Of a DNA stretch of 64,000 nt, positions 1-10,995 are shown one piece after another; positions within the stretch are counted from its first letter, which is position 1, and every line of letters starts with the position of its first letter. Source of the stretch: Vanilla planifolia (Eukaryota; Streptophyta; Magnoliopsida; Asparagales; Orchidaceae). The translations under genes and the position numbers were made by a program. Below the pieces are notes generated by a model, which saw only the letters and a list, made by a program, of their open reading frames with translations, ran no database searches and had not been told where the DNA came from. The DNA lies in the NCBI GenBank assembly GCA_023846275.1, contig CM043870.1:17096385-17160384 (forward strand), given 5' to 3'.

Positions 1-103
1 ATAATTATCATATTTTTAATCAAGTTTTAATAATAACTTTACGACATTATTGTTAACTTCATAAAATAAAAAATATGGCACATAATATGATGTAGTAAAA
101 TAA

Positions 104-166
104 TAACCTTAATTTAGTTCAATATTGAGCAAAATGGGTTATATGAATTAAAATAAATTAAGGTTA
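104..166. repeat. 13-bp perfect inverted repeat in the spacer
   Basis: The arm TAACCTTAATTTA at 104-116 is the exact reverse complement of TAAATTAAGGTTA at 154-166, separated by 37 bp. It recurs at the same offset in every unit, and the G/C marker site (138) lies in its loop. It could form a cruciform or stem-loop or be a protein site. No function is known to me, and in DNA this AT-rich it may be chance. Confidence 0.6.
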
Positions 167-698
167 ATTTATGTTTATAATGGTATATATATGATATGCA
201 TAGAATTTTCTCAACATAAAAATATTATATTATGAAATATCAAAAGTATAAAATTATATTATTAATGTTAAATATTATTTATATTTATATATAACATATA
301 TATCACATCACATAAATATAAAATATTATAATAAAATTATATAGATTATTTATTTATTTTTTTAAGTTTAGGCATAAAAAAGATAATATTAAATTAATAG
401 TCATAATATTCTCTAAGTATTTTTAATATTCTAAAATAATAATAATCCTCAAAAAATTTTTATCTTTTATTATTAAAAAATATTATATTTCATTTACTTT
501 TTATACTTATTAAATTATAAGTTTAATTTTGAAAGTGTAATTCTTATTAAATTATTTTTCTATCTTTTTCCTTTTTATCATGATCGCTCACATATTCTCT
601 TTCCTCTCGATCCTATTATCATCTTATTCTTTCTTTACTTTTTATCTTATTATATTATACTTGGCCTCTCTCTCTTCTGCCATTCTCTACTCTGTCAT

Positions 699-722
699 CT
701 CTCTCTCTCTCTCTCTCTCTCT
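699..722. repeat. (CT)n microsatellite in subrepeat A, length-variable
   Basis: Unit 1 has 12 perfect CT units here. Counts across the array are: 11 in units 5, 9 and 28; 12 in units 1-4, 6-8, 10-13, 18, 22 and 25-27; 13 in units 14-17, 19 and 20; 14 in units 23 and 29; 15 in units 21 and 24. These counts account exactly for every unit-length difference except the 3-bp deletion in unit 25. Confidence 0.95.
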
Positions 723-782
723 ATTTTGTTAATTCTTTCGATCGCTTCTATGTTCTCTCTTTTCATTTTCTTTTCATAATTA

Positions 783-1545
783 GTTTTTAATAATTAGTTT
801 ATGATGTTTTTATTAGTTTGATATAATAATAAACATGGTAAATCATATTGATAAAATAAAATAATGACATTGTTTTTGTTTAATATTAAGTAAAATAACC
901 TATAATAATCTCTAATTAATTTATTCTTATAATAATATGTATTTTATATTTATAGAATTTTCTAAATATAAAATGTTATTTTACTAAAAATTACTAATCT
1001 AAAATTATATCCTTAATACGAAATATTATTTATATTTATTATCAAAGTTAAATCATACAAAGAAAATATATTAGGATAATCATTAAATTTATTGTTTAAA
1101 TAACTTTTTTAATTTTAAGTATGAATAAAATGATATTAAATTTATATTTAAAATATTCTCTATCTATTTTTAATATTCTAAAATAATAATGAATCTCGAA
1201 TATTTTTTATGTCTTATTATTATTAAAAATTATACATTTTTTATTTTTATATTTAATAAATATTATAAGGTTAAATAATAAGAATTTAATTTTTATTAAA
1301 TAAATTTTCTTATTTTTTCCTCTTTATCATAATGTCTCAGATATTGTCTCTTTTCTCTCTCTCCTATTGTCATTCTTTTATCTCTCTCTTCATTCTTTAT
1401 CACATTATATTCTTTTTGGCTTCTCTCTCTCCTTTATTCTTCACTATTTTCTCATTTTCTTTCTCTCTCTCTCTCTCTCTGTTTACTTATTTATTTATTC
1501 GCTGTATCTCATCTATGTTCTCTCTTTTCTTTTTCTTTTTGTTAA
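783..1545. repeat. Spacer subrepeat B (unit 1)
   Basis: This is the second copy of the spacer duplication. It starts with GTTTTTAATAATTAG directly after A ends, and follows the same order of landmarks to the block ending near TTTTTGTTAAATCC. A and B have many substitutions between them, whereas each is nearly identical between units. The duplication therefore predates the homogenisation of the present array. The right boundary is judged by eye. Confidence 0.78.
1463..1480. repeat. (CT)9 microsatellite in subrepeat B, length-constant
   Basis: This CT run lies in the position of subrepeat B that corresponds to the variable tract of A. It has nine units in unit 1. The unit lengths leave no room for variation here, and the last unit also reads nine. 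Confidence 0.9.
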
Positions 1546-1981
1546 ATCCTCTCTCATCTCTCTCTATTATTATTTTTCTCTTTATTTTGCTATTATTAAT
1601 TTGTGAATTTCTCCCTCTCAGAGAAAAGTTACCTACATCTCCATCATCTCTTTTTCAACACAAGAACTAACAAATCTCTCATATTACATAGCTTAATATA
1701 TAATATGTTTTATAAATATATATCTTTAGTAATATTGATTGAGTAATTAAATTTTATATTTATAAGAAAATTAATATAATGAAATAAAGTCTTATATGTT
1801 AATATCTAGAATATGAACAGTAGCATTATGTATAGTTTTTTTTATTAATTATATATAAAAAATATTAATACTATAAACTATTATGACGCATAAAATAATC
1901 ATAAATATTTTTTTCAAAGTGCATATATTAGATAATTTAGAAAAGTTTAGATGTTGTTCGTAATCTTAACGGGTAACAACA

Positions 1982-2009
1982 CAAATATGTTTTTTTGTCT
2001 TATGCATGC
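1982..2009 (+). promoter_or_regulatory. 5S upstream promoter region (unit 1)
   Basis: Plant 5S genes use a TATA-like element near -28, a GC dinucleotide near -12 and a C at -1 together with an internal promoter. Here AAATATG lies at -27 to -21 (1983-1989) as a weak TATA-like match and C at -1 (2009) is present. The -12 position reads GT rather than GC. A T7 run sits at 1990-1996. The same region precedes every gene in the array. Confidence 0.6.
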
Positions 2010-2011
2010 AT
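2002..2011. repeat. Palindrome spanning the 5S start
   Basis: ATGCATGCAT is a perfect 10-bp palindrome covering -8 to +2 of the gene, present in all copies. It contains overlapping CATGCA (RY-type) motifs, which may be incidental. Confidence 0.6.
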
Positions 2012-2129
2012 GTGCGACCATACCAGCATTATGGCACTGGATCTCATTAGAACTCCAAAGTTAAGCATGCTTGGGCGAGAGTAGTATTGGGATGGGTGAC
2101 CTCTTGAGAAGTCCTCGTGTTGCACATGT
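2010..2129 (+). rRNA. 5S rRNA: 5S ribosomal RNA, copy 1 (reference copy)
   Basis: This is the large-subunit 5S rRNA, transcribed by RNA polymerase III. It aligns without indels over 120 nt to angiosperm 5S as I remember it. The start is set by TGCGA at positions 4-8 and C at -1. The internal promoter is visible: A box about 2059-2073 (AAGTTAAGCATGCTT), intermediate element 2076-2081, C box about 2089-2106. About 21 positions differ from Arabidopsis. Many are paired: AUGUGC (1-6) pairs fully with GCACAU (113-118) in helix I, C20:G58 has become U:A in helix II, C29:G48 has become U:A in helix III, and U9.G110 has become C:G. A49-A50 matches the AA bulge of other eukaryotic 5S. The fold is retained, so I judge it probably functional. 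A T6 run follows. Confidence 0.95.
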
Positions 2130-2134
2130 TTTTT
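2129..2134 (+). terminator. Pol III T-run terminator (unit 1)
   Basis: Six T residues begin at the last gene position, the standard polymerase III stop. Every copy that I read has the same T6 before CATAGAATTC. Confidence 0.85.
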
Positions 2135-2135
2135 C

Positions 2136-2147
2136 ATAGAATTCTAT
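2136..2147. repeat. 12-bp palindrome just downstream of the terminator
   Basis: ATAGAATTCTAT is a perfect palindrome containing a GAATTC site. It occurs once per unit, directly after the T6 run, in all copies that I read. Confidence 0.7.
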
Positions 2148-4226
2148 TTTCTAATGAATGATAATTTATTTTCACATACTAATGTTAAAAAAGGTAAATT
2201 CTTATAAATGATATTTTATAATTATCATATTTTTAATCAAGTTTTAATAATAACTTTACGACATTATTGTTAACTTCATAAAATAAAAAATATGGCACAT
2301 AATATGATGTAGTAAAATAATAACCTTAATTTAGTTCAATATTGAGCAAAATGGGTTATATGAATTAAAATAAATTAAGGTTAATTTATGTTTATAATGG
2401 TATATATATGATATGCATAGAATTTTCTCAACATAAAAATATTATATTATGAAATATCAAAAGTATAAAATTATATTATTAATGTTAAATATTATTTATA
2501 TTTATATATAACATATATATCACATCACATAAATATAAAATATTATAATAAAATTATATAGATTATTTATTTATTTTTTTAAGTTTAGGCATAAAAAAGA
2601 TAATATTAAATTAATAGTCATAATATTCTCTAAGTATTTTTAATATTCTAAAATAATAATAATCCTCAAAAAATTTTTATCTTTTATTATTAAAAAATAT
2701 TATATTTCATTTACTTTTTATACTTATTAAATTATAAGTTTAATTTTGAAAGTGTAATTCTTATTAAATTATTTTTCTATCTTTTTCCTTTTTATCATGA
2801 TCGCTCACATATTCTCTTTCCTCTCGATCCTATTATCATCTTATTCTTTCTTTACTTTTTATCTTATTATATTATACTTGGCCTCTCTCTCTTCTGCCAT
2901 TCTCTACTCTGTCATCTCTCTCTCTCTCTCTCTCTCTCTATTTTGTTAATTCTTTCGATCGCTTCTATGTTCTCTCTTTTCATTTTCTTTTCATAATTAG
3001 TTTTTAATAATTAGTTTATGATGTTTTTATTAGTTTGATATAATAATAAACATGGTAAATCATATTGATAAAATAAAATAATGACATTGTTTTTGTTTAA
3101 TATTAAGTAAAATAACCTATAATAATCTCTAATTAATTTATTCTTATAATAATATGTATTTTATATTTATAGAATTTTCTAAATATAAAATGTTATTTTA
3201 CTAAAAATTACTAATCTAAAATTATATCCTTAATACGAAATATTATTTATATTTATTATCAAAGTTAAATCATACAAAGAAAATATATTAGGATAATCAT
3301 TAAATTTATTGTTTAAATAACTTTTTTAATTTTAAGTATGAATAAAATGATATTAAATTTATATTTAAAATATTCTCTATCTATTTTTAATATTCTAAAA
3401 TAATAATGAATCTCGAATATTTTTTATGTCTTATTATTATTAAAAATTATACATTTTTTATTTTTATATTTAATAAATATTATAAGGTTAAATAATAAGA
3501 ATTTAATTTTTATTAAATAAATTTTCTTATTTTTTCCTCTTTATCATAATGTCTCAGATATTGTCTCTTTTCTCTCTCTCCTATTGTCATTCTTTTATCT
3601 CTCTCTTCATTCTTTATCACATTATATTCTTTTTGGCTTCTCTCTCTCCTTTATTCTTCACTATTTTCTCATTTTCTTTCTCTCTCTCTCTCTCTCTGTT
3701 TACTTATTTATTTATTCGCTGTATCTCATCTATGTTCTCTCTTTTCTTTTTCTTTTTGTTAAATCCTCTCTCATCTCTCTCTATTATTATTTTTCTCTTT
3801 ATTTTGCTATTATTAATTTGTGAATTTCTCCCTCTCAGAGAAAAGTTACCTACATCTCCATCATCTCTTTTTCAACACAAGAACTAACAAATCTCTCATA
3901 TTACATAGCTTAATATATAATATGTTTTATAAATATATATCTTTAGTAATATTGATTGAGTAATTAAATTTTATATTTATAAGAAAATTAATATAATGAA
4001 ATAAAGTCTTATATGTTAATATCTAGAATATGAACAGTAGCATTATGTATAGTTTTTTTTATTAATTATATATAAAAAATATTAATACTATAAACTATTA
4101 TGACGCATAAAATAATCATAAATATTTTTTTCAAAGTGCATATATTAGATAATTTAGAAAAGTTTAGATGTTGTTCGTAATCTTAACGGGTAACAACACA
4201 AATATGTTTTTTTGTCTTATGCATGC

Positions 4227-4346
4227 ATGTGCGACCATACCAGCATTATGGCACTGGATCTCATTAGAACTCCAAAGTTAAGCATGCTTGGGCGAGAGTA
4301 GTATTGGGATGGGTGACCTCTTGAGAAGTCCTCGTGTTGCACATGT
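4227..4346 (+). rRNA. 5S rRNA: 5S ribosomal RNA, copy 2
   Basis: The gene is identical to copy 1. Its unit is 2218-4434 (2217 bp, CT12), and I see no difference from unit 1. Confidence 0.95.
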
Positions 4347-6443
4347 TTTTTCATAGAATTCTATTTTCTAATGAATGATAATTTATTTTCACATACTAAT
4401 GTTAAAAAAGGTAAATTCTTATAAATGATATTTTATAATTATCATATTTTTAATCAAGTTTTAATAATAACTTTACGACATTATTGTTAACTTCATAAAA
4501 TAAAAAATATGGCACATAATATGATGTAGTAAAATAATAACCTTAATTTAGTTCAATATTGAGCAAAATGGGTTATATGAATTAAAATAAATTAAGGTTA
4601 ATTTATGTTTATAATGGTATATATATGATATGCATAGAATTTTCTCAACATAAAAATATTATATTATGAAATATCAAAAGTATAAAATTATATTATTAAT
4701 GTTAAATATTATTTATATTTATATATAACATATATATCACATCACATAAATATAAAATATTATAATAAAATTATATAGATTATTTATTTATTTTTTTAAG
4801 TTTAGGCATAAAAAAGATAATATTAAATTAATAGTCATAATATTCTCTAAGTATTTTTAATATTCTAAAATAATAATAATCCTCAAAAAATTTTTATCTT
4901 TTATTATTAAAAAATATTATATTTCATTTACTTTTTATACTTATTAAATTATAAGTTTAATTTTGAAAGTGTAATTCTTATTAAATTATTTTTCTATCTT
5001 TTTCCTTTTTATCATGATCGCTCACATATTCTCTTTCCTCTCGATCCTATTATCATCTTATTCTTTCTTTACTTTTTATCTTATTATATTATACTTGGCC
5101 TCTCTCTCTTCTGCCATTCTCTACTCTGTCATCTCTCTCTCTCTCTCTCTCTCTCTATTTTGTTAATTCTTTCGATCGCTTCTATGTTCTCTCTTTTCAT
5201 TTTCTTTTCATAATTAGTTTTTAATAATTAGTTTATGATGTTTTTATTAGTTTGATATAATAATAAACATGGTAAATCATATTGATAAAATAAAATAATG
5301 ACATTGTTTTTGTTTAATATTAAGTAAAATAACCTATAATAATCTCTAATTAATTTATTCTTATAATAATATGTATTTTATATTTATAGAATTTTCTAAA
5401 TATAAAATGTTATTTTACTAAAAATTACTAATCTAAAATTATATCCTTAATACGAAATATTATTTATATTTATTATCAAAGTTAAATCATACAAAGAAAA
5501 TATATTAGGATAATCATTAAATTTATTGTTTAAATAACTTTTTTAATTTTAAGTATGAATAAAATGATATTAAATTTATATTTAAAATATTCTCTATCTA
5601 TTTTTAATATTCTAAAATAATAATGAATCTCGAATATTTTTTATGTCTTATTATTATTAAAAATTATACATTTTTTATTTTTATATTTAATAAATATTAT
5701 AAGGTTAAATAATAAGAATTTAATTTTTATTAAATAAATTTTCTTATTTTTTCCTCTTTATCATAATGTCTCAGATATTGTCTCTTTTCTCTCTCTCCTA
5801 TTGTCATTCTTTTATCTCTCTCTTCATTCTTTATCACATTATATTCTTTTTGGCTTCTCTCTCTCCTTTATTCTTCACTATTTTCTCATTTTCTTTCTCT
5901 CTCTCTCTCTCTCTGTTTACTTATTTATTTATTCGCTGTATCTCATCTATGTTCTCTCTTTTCTTTTTCTTTTTGTTAAATCCTCTCTCATCTCTCTCTA
6001 TTATTATTTTTCTCTTTATTTTGCTATTATTAATTTGTGAATTTCTCCCTCTCAGAGAAAAGTTACCTACATCTCCATCATCTCTTTTTCAACACAAGAA
6101 CTAACAAATCTCTCATATTACATAGCTTAATATATAATATGTTTTATAAATATATATCTTTAGTAATATTGATTGAGTAATTAAATTTTATATTTATAAG
6201 AAAATTAATATAATGAAATAAAGTCTTATATGTTAATATCTAGAATATGAACAGTAGCATTATGTATAGTTTTTTTTATTAATTATATATAAAAAATATT
6301 AATACTATAAACTATTATGACGCATAAAATAATCATAAATATTTTTTTCAAAGTGCATATATTAGATAATTTAGAAAAGTTTAGATGTTGTTCGTAATCT
6401 TAACGGGTAACAACACAAATATGTTTTTTTGTCTTATGCATGC

Positions 6444-6563
6444 ATGTGCGACCATACCAGCATTATGGCACTGGATCTCATTAGAACTCCAAAGTTAAGC
6501 ATGCTTGGGCGAGAGTAGTATTGGGATGGGTGACCTCTTGAGAAGTCCTCGTGTTGCACATGT
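6444..6563 (+). rRNA. 5S rRNA: 5S ribosomal RNA, copy 3
   Basis: The gene is identical to copy 1. Its unit is 4435-6651 (2217 bp, CT12), with no marker difference from units 1 and 2. Confidence 0.95.
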
Positions 6564-8660
6564 TTTTTCATAGAATTCTATTTTCTAATGAATGATAATT
6601 TATTTTCACATACTAATGTTAAAAAAGGTAAATTCTTATAAATGATATTTTATAATTATCATATTTTTAATCAAGTTTTAATAATAACTTTACGACATTA
6701 TTGTTAACTTCATAAAATAAAAAATATGGCACATAATATGATGTAGTAAAATAATAACCTTAATTTAGTTCAATATTGAGCAAAATGGGTTATATGAATT
6801 AAAATAAATTAAGGTTAATTTATGTTTATAATGGTATATATATGATATGCATAGAATTTTCTCAACATAAAAATATTATATTATGAAATATCAAAAGTAT
6901 AAAATTATATTATTAATGTTAAATATTATTTATATTTATATATAACATATATATCACATCACATAAATATAAAATATTATAATAAAATTATATAGATTAT
7001 TTATTTATTTTTTTAAGTTTAGGCATAAAAAAGATAATATTAAATTAATAGTCATAATATTCTCTAAGTATTTTTAATATTCTAAAATAATAATAATCCT
7101 CAAAAAATTTTTATCTTTTATTATTAAAAAATATTATATTTCATTTACTTTTTATACTTATTAAATTATAAGTTTAATTTTGAAAGTGTAATTCTTATTA
7201 AATTATTTTTCTATCTTTTTCCTTTTTATCATGATCGCTCACATATTCTCTTTCCTCTCGATCCTATTATCATCTTATTCTTTCTTTACTTTTTATCTTA
7301 TTATATTATACTTGGCCTCTCTCTCTTCTGCCATTCTCTACTCTGTCATCTCTCTCTCTCTCTCTCTCTCTCTATTTTGTTAATTCTTTCGATCGCTTCT
7401 ATGTTCTCTCTTTTCATTTTCTTTTCATAATTAGTTTTTAATAATTAGTTTATGATGTTTTTATTAGTTTGATATAATAATAAACATGGTAAATCATATT
7501 GATAAAATAAAAAAATGACATTGTTTTTGTTTAATATTAAGTAAAATAACCTATAATAATCTCTAATTAATTTATTCTTATAATAATATGTATTTTATAT
7601 TTATAGAATTTTCTAAATATAAAATGTTATTTTACTAAAAATTACTAATCTAAAATTATATCCTTAATACGAAATATTATTTATATTTATTATCAAAGTT
7701 AAATCATACAAAGAAAATATATTAGGATAATCATTAAATTTATTGTTTAAATAACTTTTTTAATTTTAAGTATGAATAAAATGATATTAAATTTATATTT
7801 AAAATATTCTCTATCTATTTTTAATATTCTAAAATAATAATGAATCTCGAATATTTTTTATGTCTTATTATTATTAAAAATTATACATTTTTTATTTTTA
7901 TATTTAATAAATATTATAAGGTTAAATAATAAGAATTTAATTTTTATTAAATAAATTTTCTTATTTTTTCCTCTTTATCATAATGTCTCAGATATTGTCT
8001 CTTTTCTCTCTCTCCTATTGTCATTCTTTTATCTCTCTCTTCATTCTTTATCACATTATATTCTTTTTGGCTTCTCTCTCTCCTTTATTCTTCACTATTT
8101 TCTCATTTTCTTTCTCTCTCTCTCTCTCTCTGTTTACTTATTTATTTATTCGCTGTATCTCATCTATGTTCTCTCTTTTCTTTTTCTTTTTGTTAAATCC
8201 TCTCTCATCTCTCTCTATTATTATTTTTCTCTTTATTTTGCTATTATTAATTTGTGAATTTCTCCCTCTCAGAGAAAAGTTACCTACATCTCCATCATCT
8301 CTTTTTCAACACAAGAACTAACAAATCTCTCATATTACATAGCTTAATATATAATATGTTTTATAAATATATATCTTTAGTAATATTGATTGAGTAATTA
8401 AATTTTATATTTATAAGAAAATTAATATAATGAAATAAAGTCTTATATGTTAATATCTAGAATATGAACAGTAGCATTATGTATAGTTTTTTTTATTAAT
8501 TATATATAAAAAATATTAATACTATAAACTATTATGACGCATAAAATAATCATAAATATTTTTTTCAAAGTGCATATATTAGATAATTTAGAAAAGTTTA
8601 GATGTTGTTCGTAATCTTAACGGGTAACAACACAAATATGTTTTTTTGTCTTATGCATGC

Positions 8661-8780
8661 ATGTGCGACCATACCAGCATTATGGCACTGGATCTCATTA
8701 GAACTCCAAAGTTAAGCATGCTTGGGCGAGAGTAGTATTGGGATGGGTGACCTCTTGAGAAGTCCTCGTGTTGCACATGT
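8661..8780 (+). rRNA. 5S rRNA: 5S ribosomal RNA, copy 4
   Basis: The gene is identical to copy 1. Its unit is 6652-8868 (CT12) and carries T to A at 7513 in subrepeat B, shared only with unit 6. Confidence 0.95.
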
Positions 8781-10875
8781 TTTTTCATAGAATTCTATTT
8801 TCTAATGAATGATAATTTATTTTCACATACTAATGTTAAAAAAGGTAAATTCTTATAAATGATATTTTATAATTATCATATTTTTAATCAAGTTTTAATA
8901 ATAACTTTACGACATTATTGTTAACTTCATAAAATAAAAAATATGGCACATAATATGATGTAGTAAAATAATAACCTTAATTTAGTTCAATATTGAGCAA
9001 AATGGGTTATATGAATTAAAATAAATTAAGGTTAATTTATGTTTATAATGGTATATATATGATATGCATAGAATTTTCTCAACATAAAAATATTATATTA
9101 TGAAATATCAAAAGTATAAAATTATATTATTAATGTTAAATATTATTTATATTTATATATAACATATATATCACATCACATAAATATAAAATATTATAAT
9201 AAAATTATATAGATTATTTATTTATTTTTTTAAGTTTAGGCATAAAAAAGATAATATTAAATTAATAGTCATAATATTCTCTAAGTATTTTTAATATTCT
9301 AAAATAATAATAATCCTCAAAAAATTTTTATCTTTTATTATTAAAAAATATTATATTTCATTTACTTTTTATACTTATTAAATTATAAGTTTAATTTTGA
9401 AAGTGTAATTCTTATTAAATTATTTTTCTATCTTTTTCCTTTTTATCATGATCGCTCACATATTCTCTTTCCTCTCGATCCTATTATCATCTTATTCTTT
9501 CTTTACTTTTTATCTTATTATATTATACTTGGCCTCTCTCTCTTCTGCCATTCTCTACTCTGTCATCTCTCTCTCTCTCTCTCTCTCTATTTTGTTAATT
9601 CTTTCGATCGCTTCTATGTTCTCTCTTTTCATTTTCTTTTCATAATTAGTTTTTAATAATTAGTTTATGATGTTTTTATTAGTTTGATATAATAATAAAC
9701 ATGGTAAATCATATTGATAAAATAAAATAATGACATTGTTTTTGTTTAATATTAAGTAAAATAACCTATAATAATCTCTAATTAATTTATTCTTATAATA
9801 ATATGTATTTTATATTTATAGAATTTTCTAAATATAAAATGTTATTTTACTAAAAATTACTAATCTAAAATTATATCCTTAATACGAAATATTATTTATA
9901 TTTATTATCAAAGTTAAATCATACAAAGAAAATATATTAGGATAATCATTAAATTTATTGTTTAAATAACTTTTTTAATTTTAAGTATGAATAAAATGAT
10001 ATTAAATTTATATTTAAAATATTCTCTATCTATTTTTAATATTCTAAAATAATAATGAATCTCGAATATTTTTTATGTCTTATTATTATTAAAAATTATA
10101 CATTTTTTATTTTTATATTTAATAAATATTATAAGGTTAAATAATAAGAATTTAATTTTTATTAAATAAATTTTCTTATTTTTTCCTCTTTATCATAATG
10201 TCTCAGATATTGTCTCTTTTCTCTCTCTCCTATTGTCATTCTTTTATCTCTCTCTTCATTCTTTATCACATTATATTCTTTTTGGCTTCTCTCTCTCCTT
10301 TATTCTTCACTATTTTCTCATTTTCTTTCTCTCTCTCTCTCTCTCTGTTTACTTATTTATTTATTCGCTGTATCTCATCTATGTTCTCTCTTTTCTTTTT
10401 CTTTTTGTTAAATCCTCTCTCATCTCTCTCTATTATTATTTTTCTCTTTATTTTGCTATTATTAATTTGTGAATTTCTCCCTCTCAGAGAAAAGTTACCT
10501 ACATCTCCATCATCTCTTTTTCAACACAAGAACTAACAAATCTCTCATATTACATAGCTTAATATATAATATGTTTTATAAATATATATCTTTAGTAATA
10601 TTGATTGAGTAATTAAATTTTATATTTATAAGAAAATTAATATAAGGAAATAAAGACTTATATGTTAATATCTAGAATATGAACAGTAGCATTATGTATA
10701 GTTTTTTTTATTAATTATATATAAAAAATATTAATACTATAAACTATTATGACGCATAAAATAATCATAAATATTTTTTTCAAAGTGCATATATTAGATA
10801 ATTTAGAAAAGTTTAGATGTTGTTCGTAATCTTAACGGGTAACAACACAAATATGTTTTTTTGTCTTATGCATGC

Positions 10876-10995
10876 ATGTGCGACCATACCAGCATTATGG
10901 CACTGGATCTCATTAGAACTCCAAAGTTAAGCATGCTTGGGCGAGAGTAGTATTGGGATGGGTGACCTCTTGAGAAGTCCTCGTGTTGCACATGT
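10876..10995 (+). rRNA. 5S rRNA: 5S ribosomal RNA, copy 5
   Basis: The gene is identical to copy 1. Its unit is 8869-11083 (2215 bp, CT11). It is the first unit with the linked upstream pair T to G at 10646 and T to A at 10656 (-230 and -220). Confidence 0.95.

Larger units (their letters stand above)
24..782. repeat. Spacer subrepeat A (unit 1)
   Basis: This is the first of two diverged copies inside each unit. It opens with GTTTTAATAATA at 24 and runs through an AT-rich part into the pyrimidine-rich block at about 550-780. Landmarks shared in order with subrepeat B include TAGAATTTTCT, TTTTTAATATTCTAAAATAATAA, TTTATCAT, a (CT)n run and TCTATGTTCTCTC. The offset to B is 759 bp at the start and about 749 bp near TTTATCAT, so small indels have accumulated. 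The boundary is approximate to a few bases. Confidence 0.8.
1..2009. repeat. Non-transcribed spacer of unit 1 (reference for all units)
   Basis: About 2.0 kb of very AT-rich DNA precedes the gene, and about 90 bp of similar DNA follows it before the next unit. It contains two diverged direct duplicates (24-782 and 783-about 1545), each ending in a pyrimidine-rich block, then a unique leader with runs T8 at 1836-1843 and T7 at 1990-1996. No gene is supported here. Open frames in the pyrimidine-rich blocks are Ser/Leu/Phe-rich low complexity and break or change length with neutral variation. The same description applies to the spacers between all later genes. Confidence 0.9.

Noticed and set aside
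1332-1670. Open frame of 112 codons (and a 79-codon overlapping frame from 1367), repeated in most units
   Set aside because: The translation is low-complexity Ser/Leu/Phe from a CT-rich tract, with no recognisable domain. Units 20-22 carry a T to A (43566, 45789, 48006) that makes a stop in it with no other sign of decay. It is a by-product of a pyrimidine-rich spacer with few stops.
2002-2015. Seed-type RY (CATGCA) transcription factor sites
   Set aside because: The motif lies across the Pol III start and is explained by the palindrome and gene sequence. There is no Pol II gene nearby.
2010-2129. 5S pseudogene or 5S-derived satellite
   Set aside because: Full length without indels, an internal promoter, C at -1, a T6 terminator and compensatory stem changes favour a functional gene. 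A satellite origin is not fully excluded without expression data.
9448-9645. Open frames of 65-70 codons starting ATGATCGCTCAC in subrepeat A of some units
   Set aside because: Their presence and length follow the CT count modulo three (present for 11, 13 and 14 units, absent for 12 and 15), so they are frame accidents of a microsatellite.
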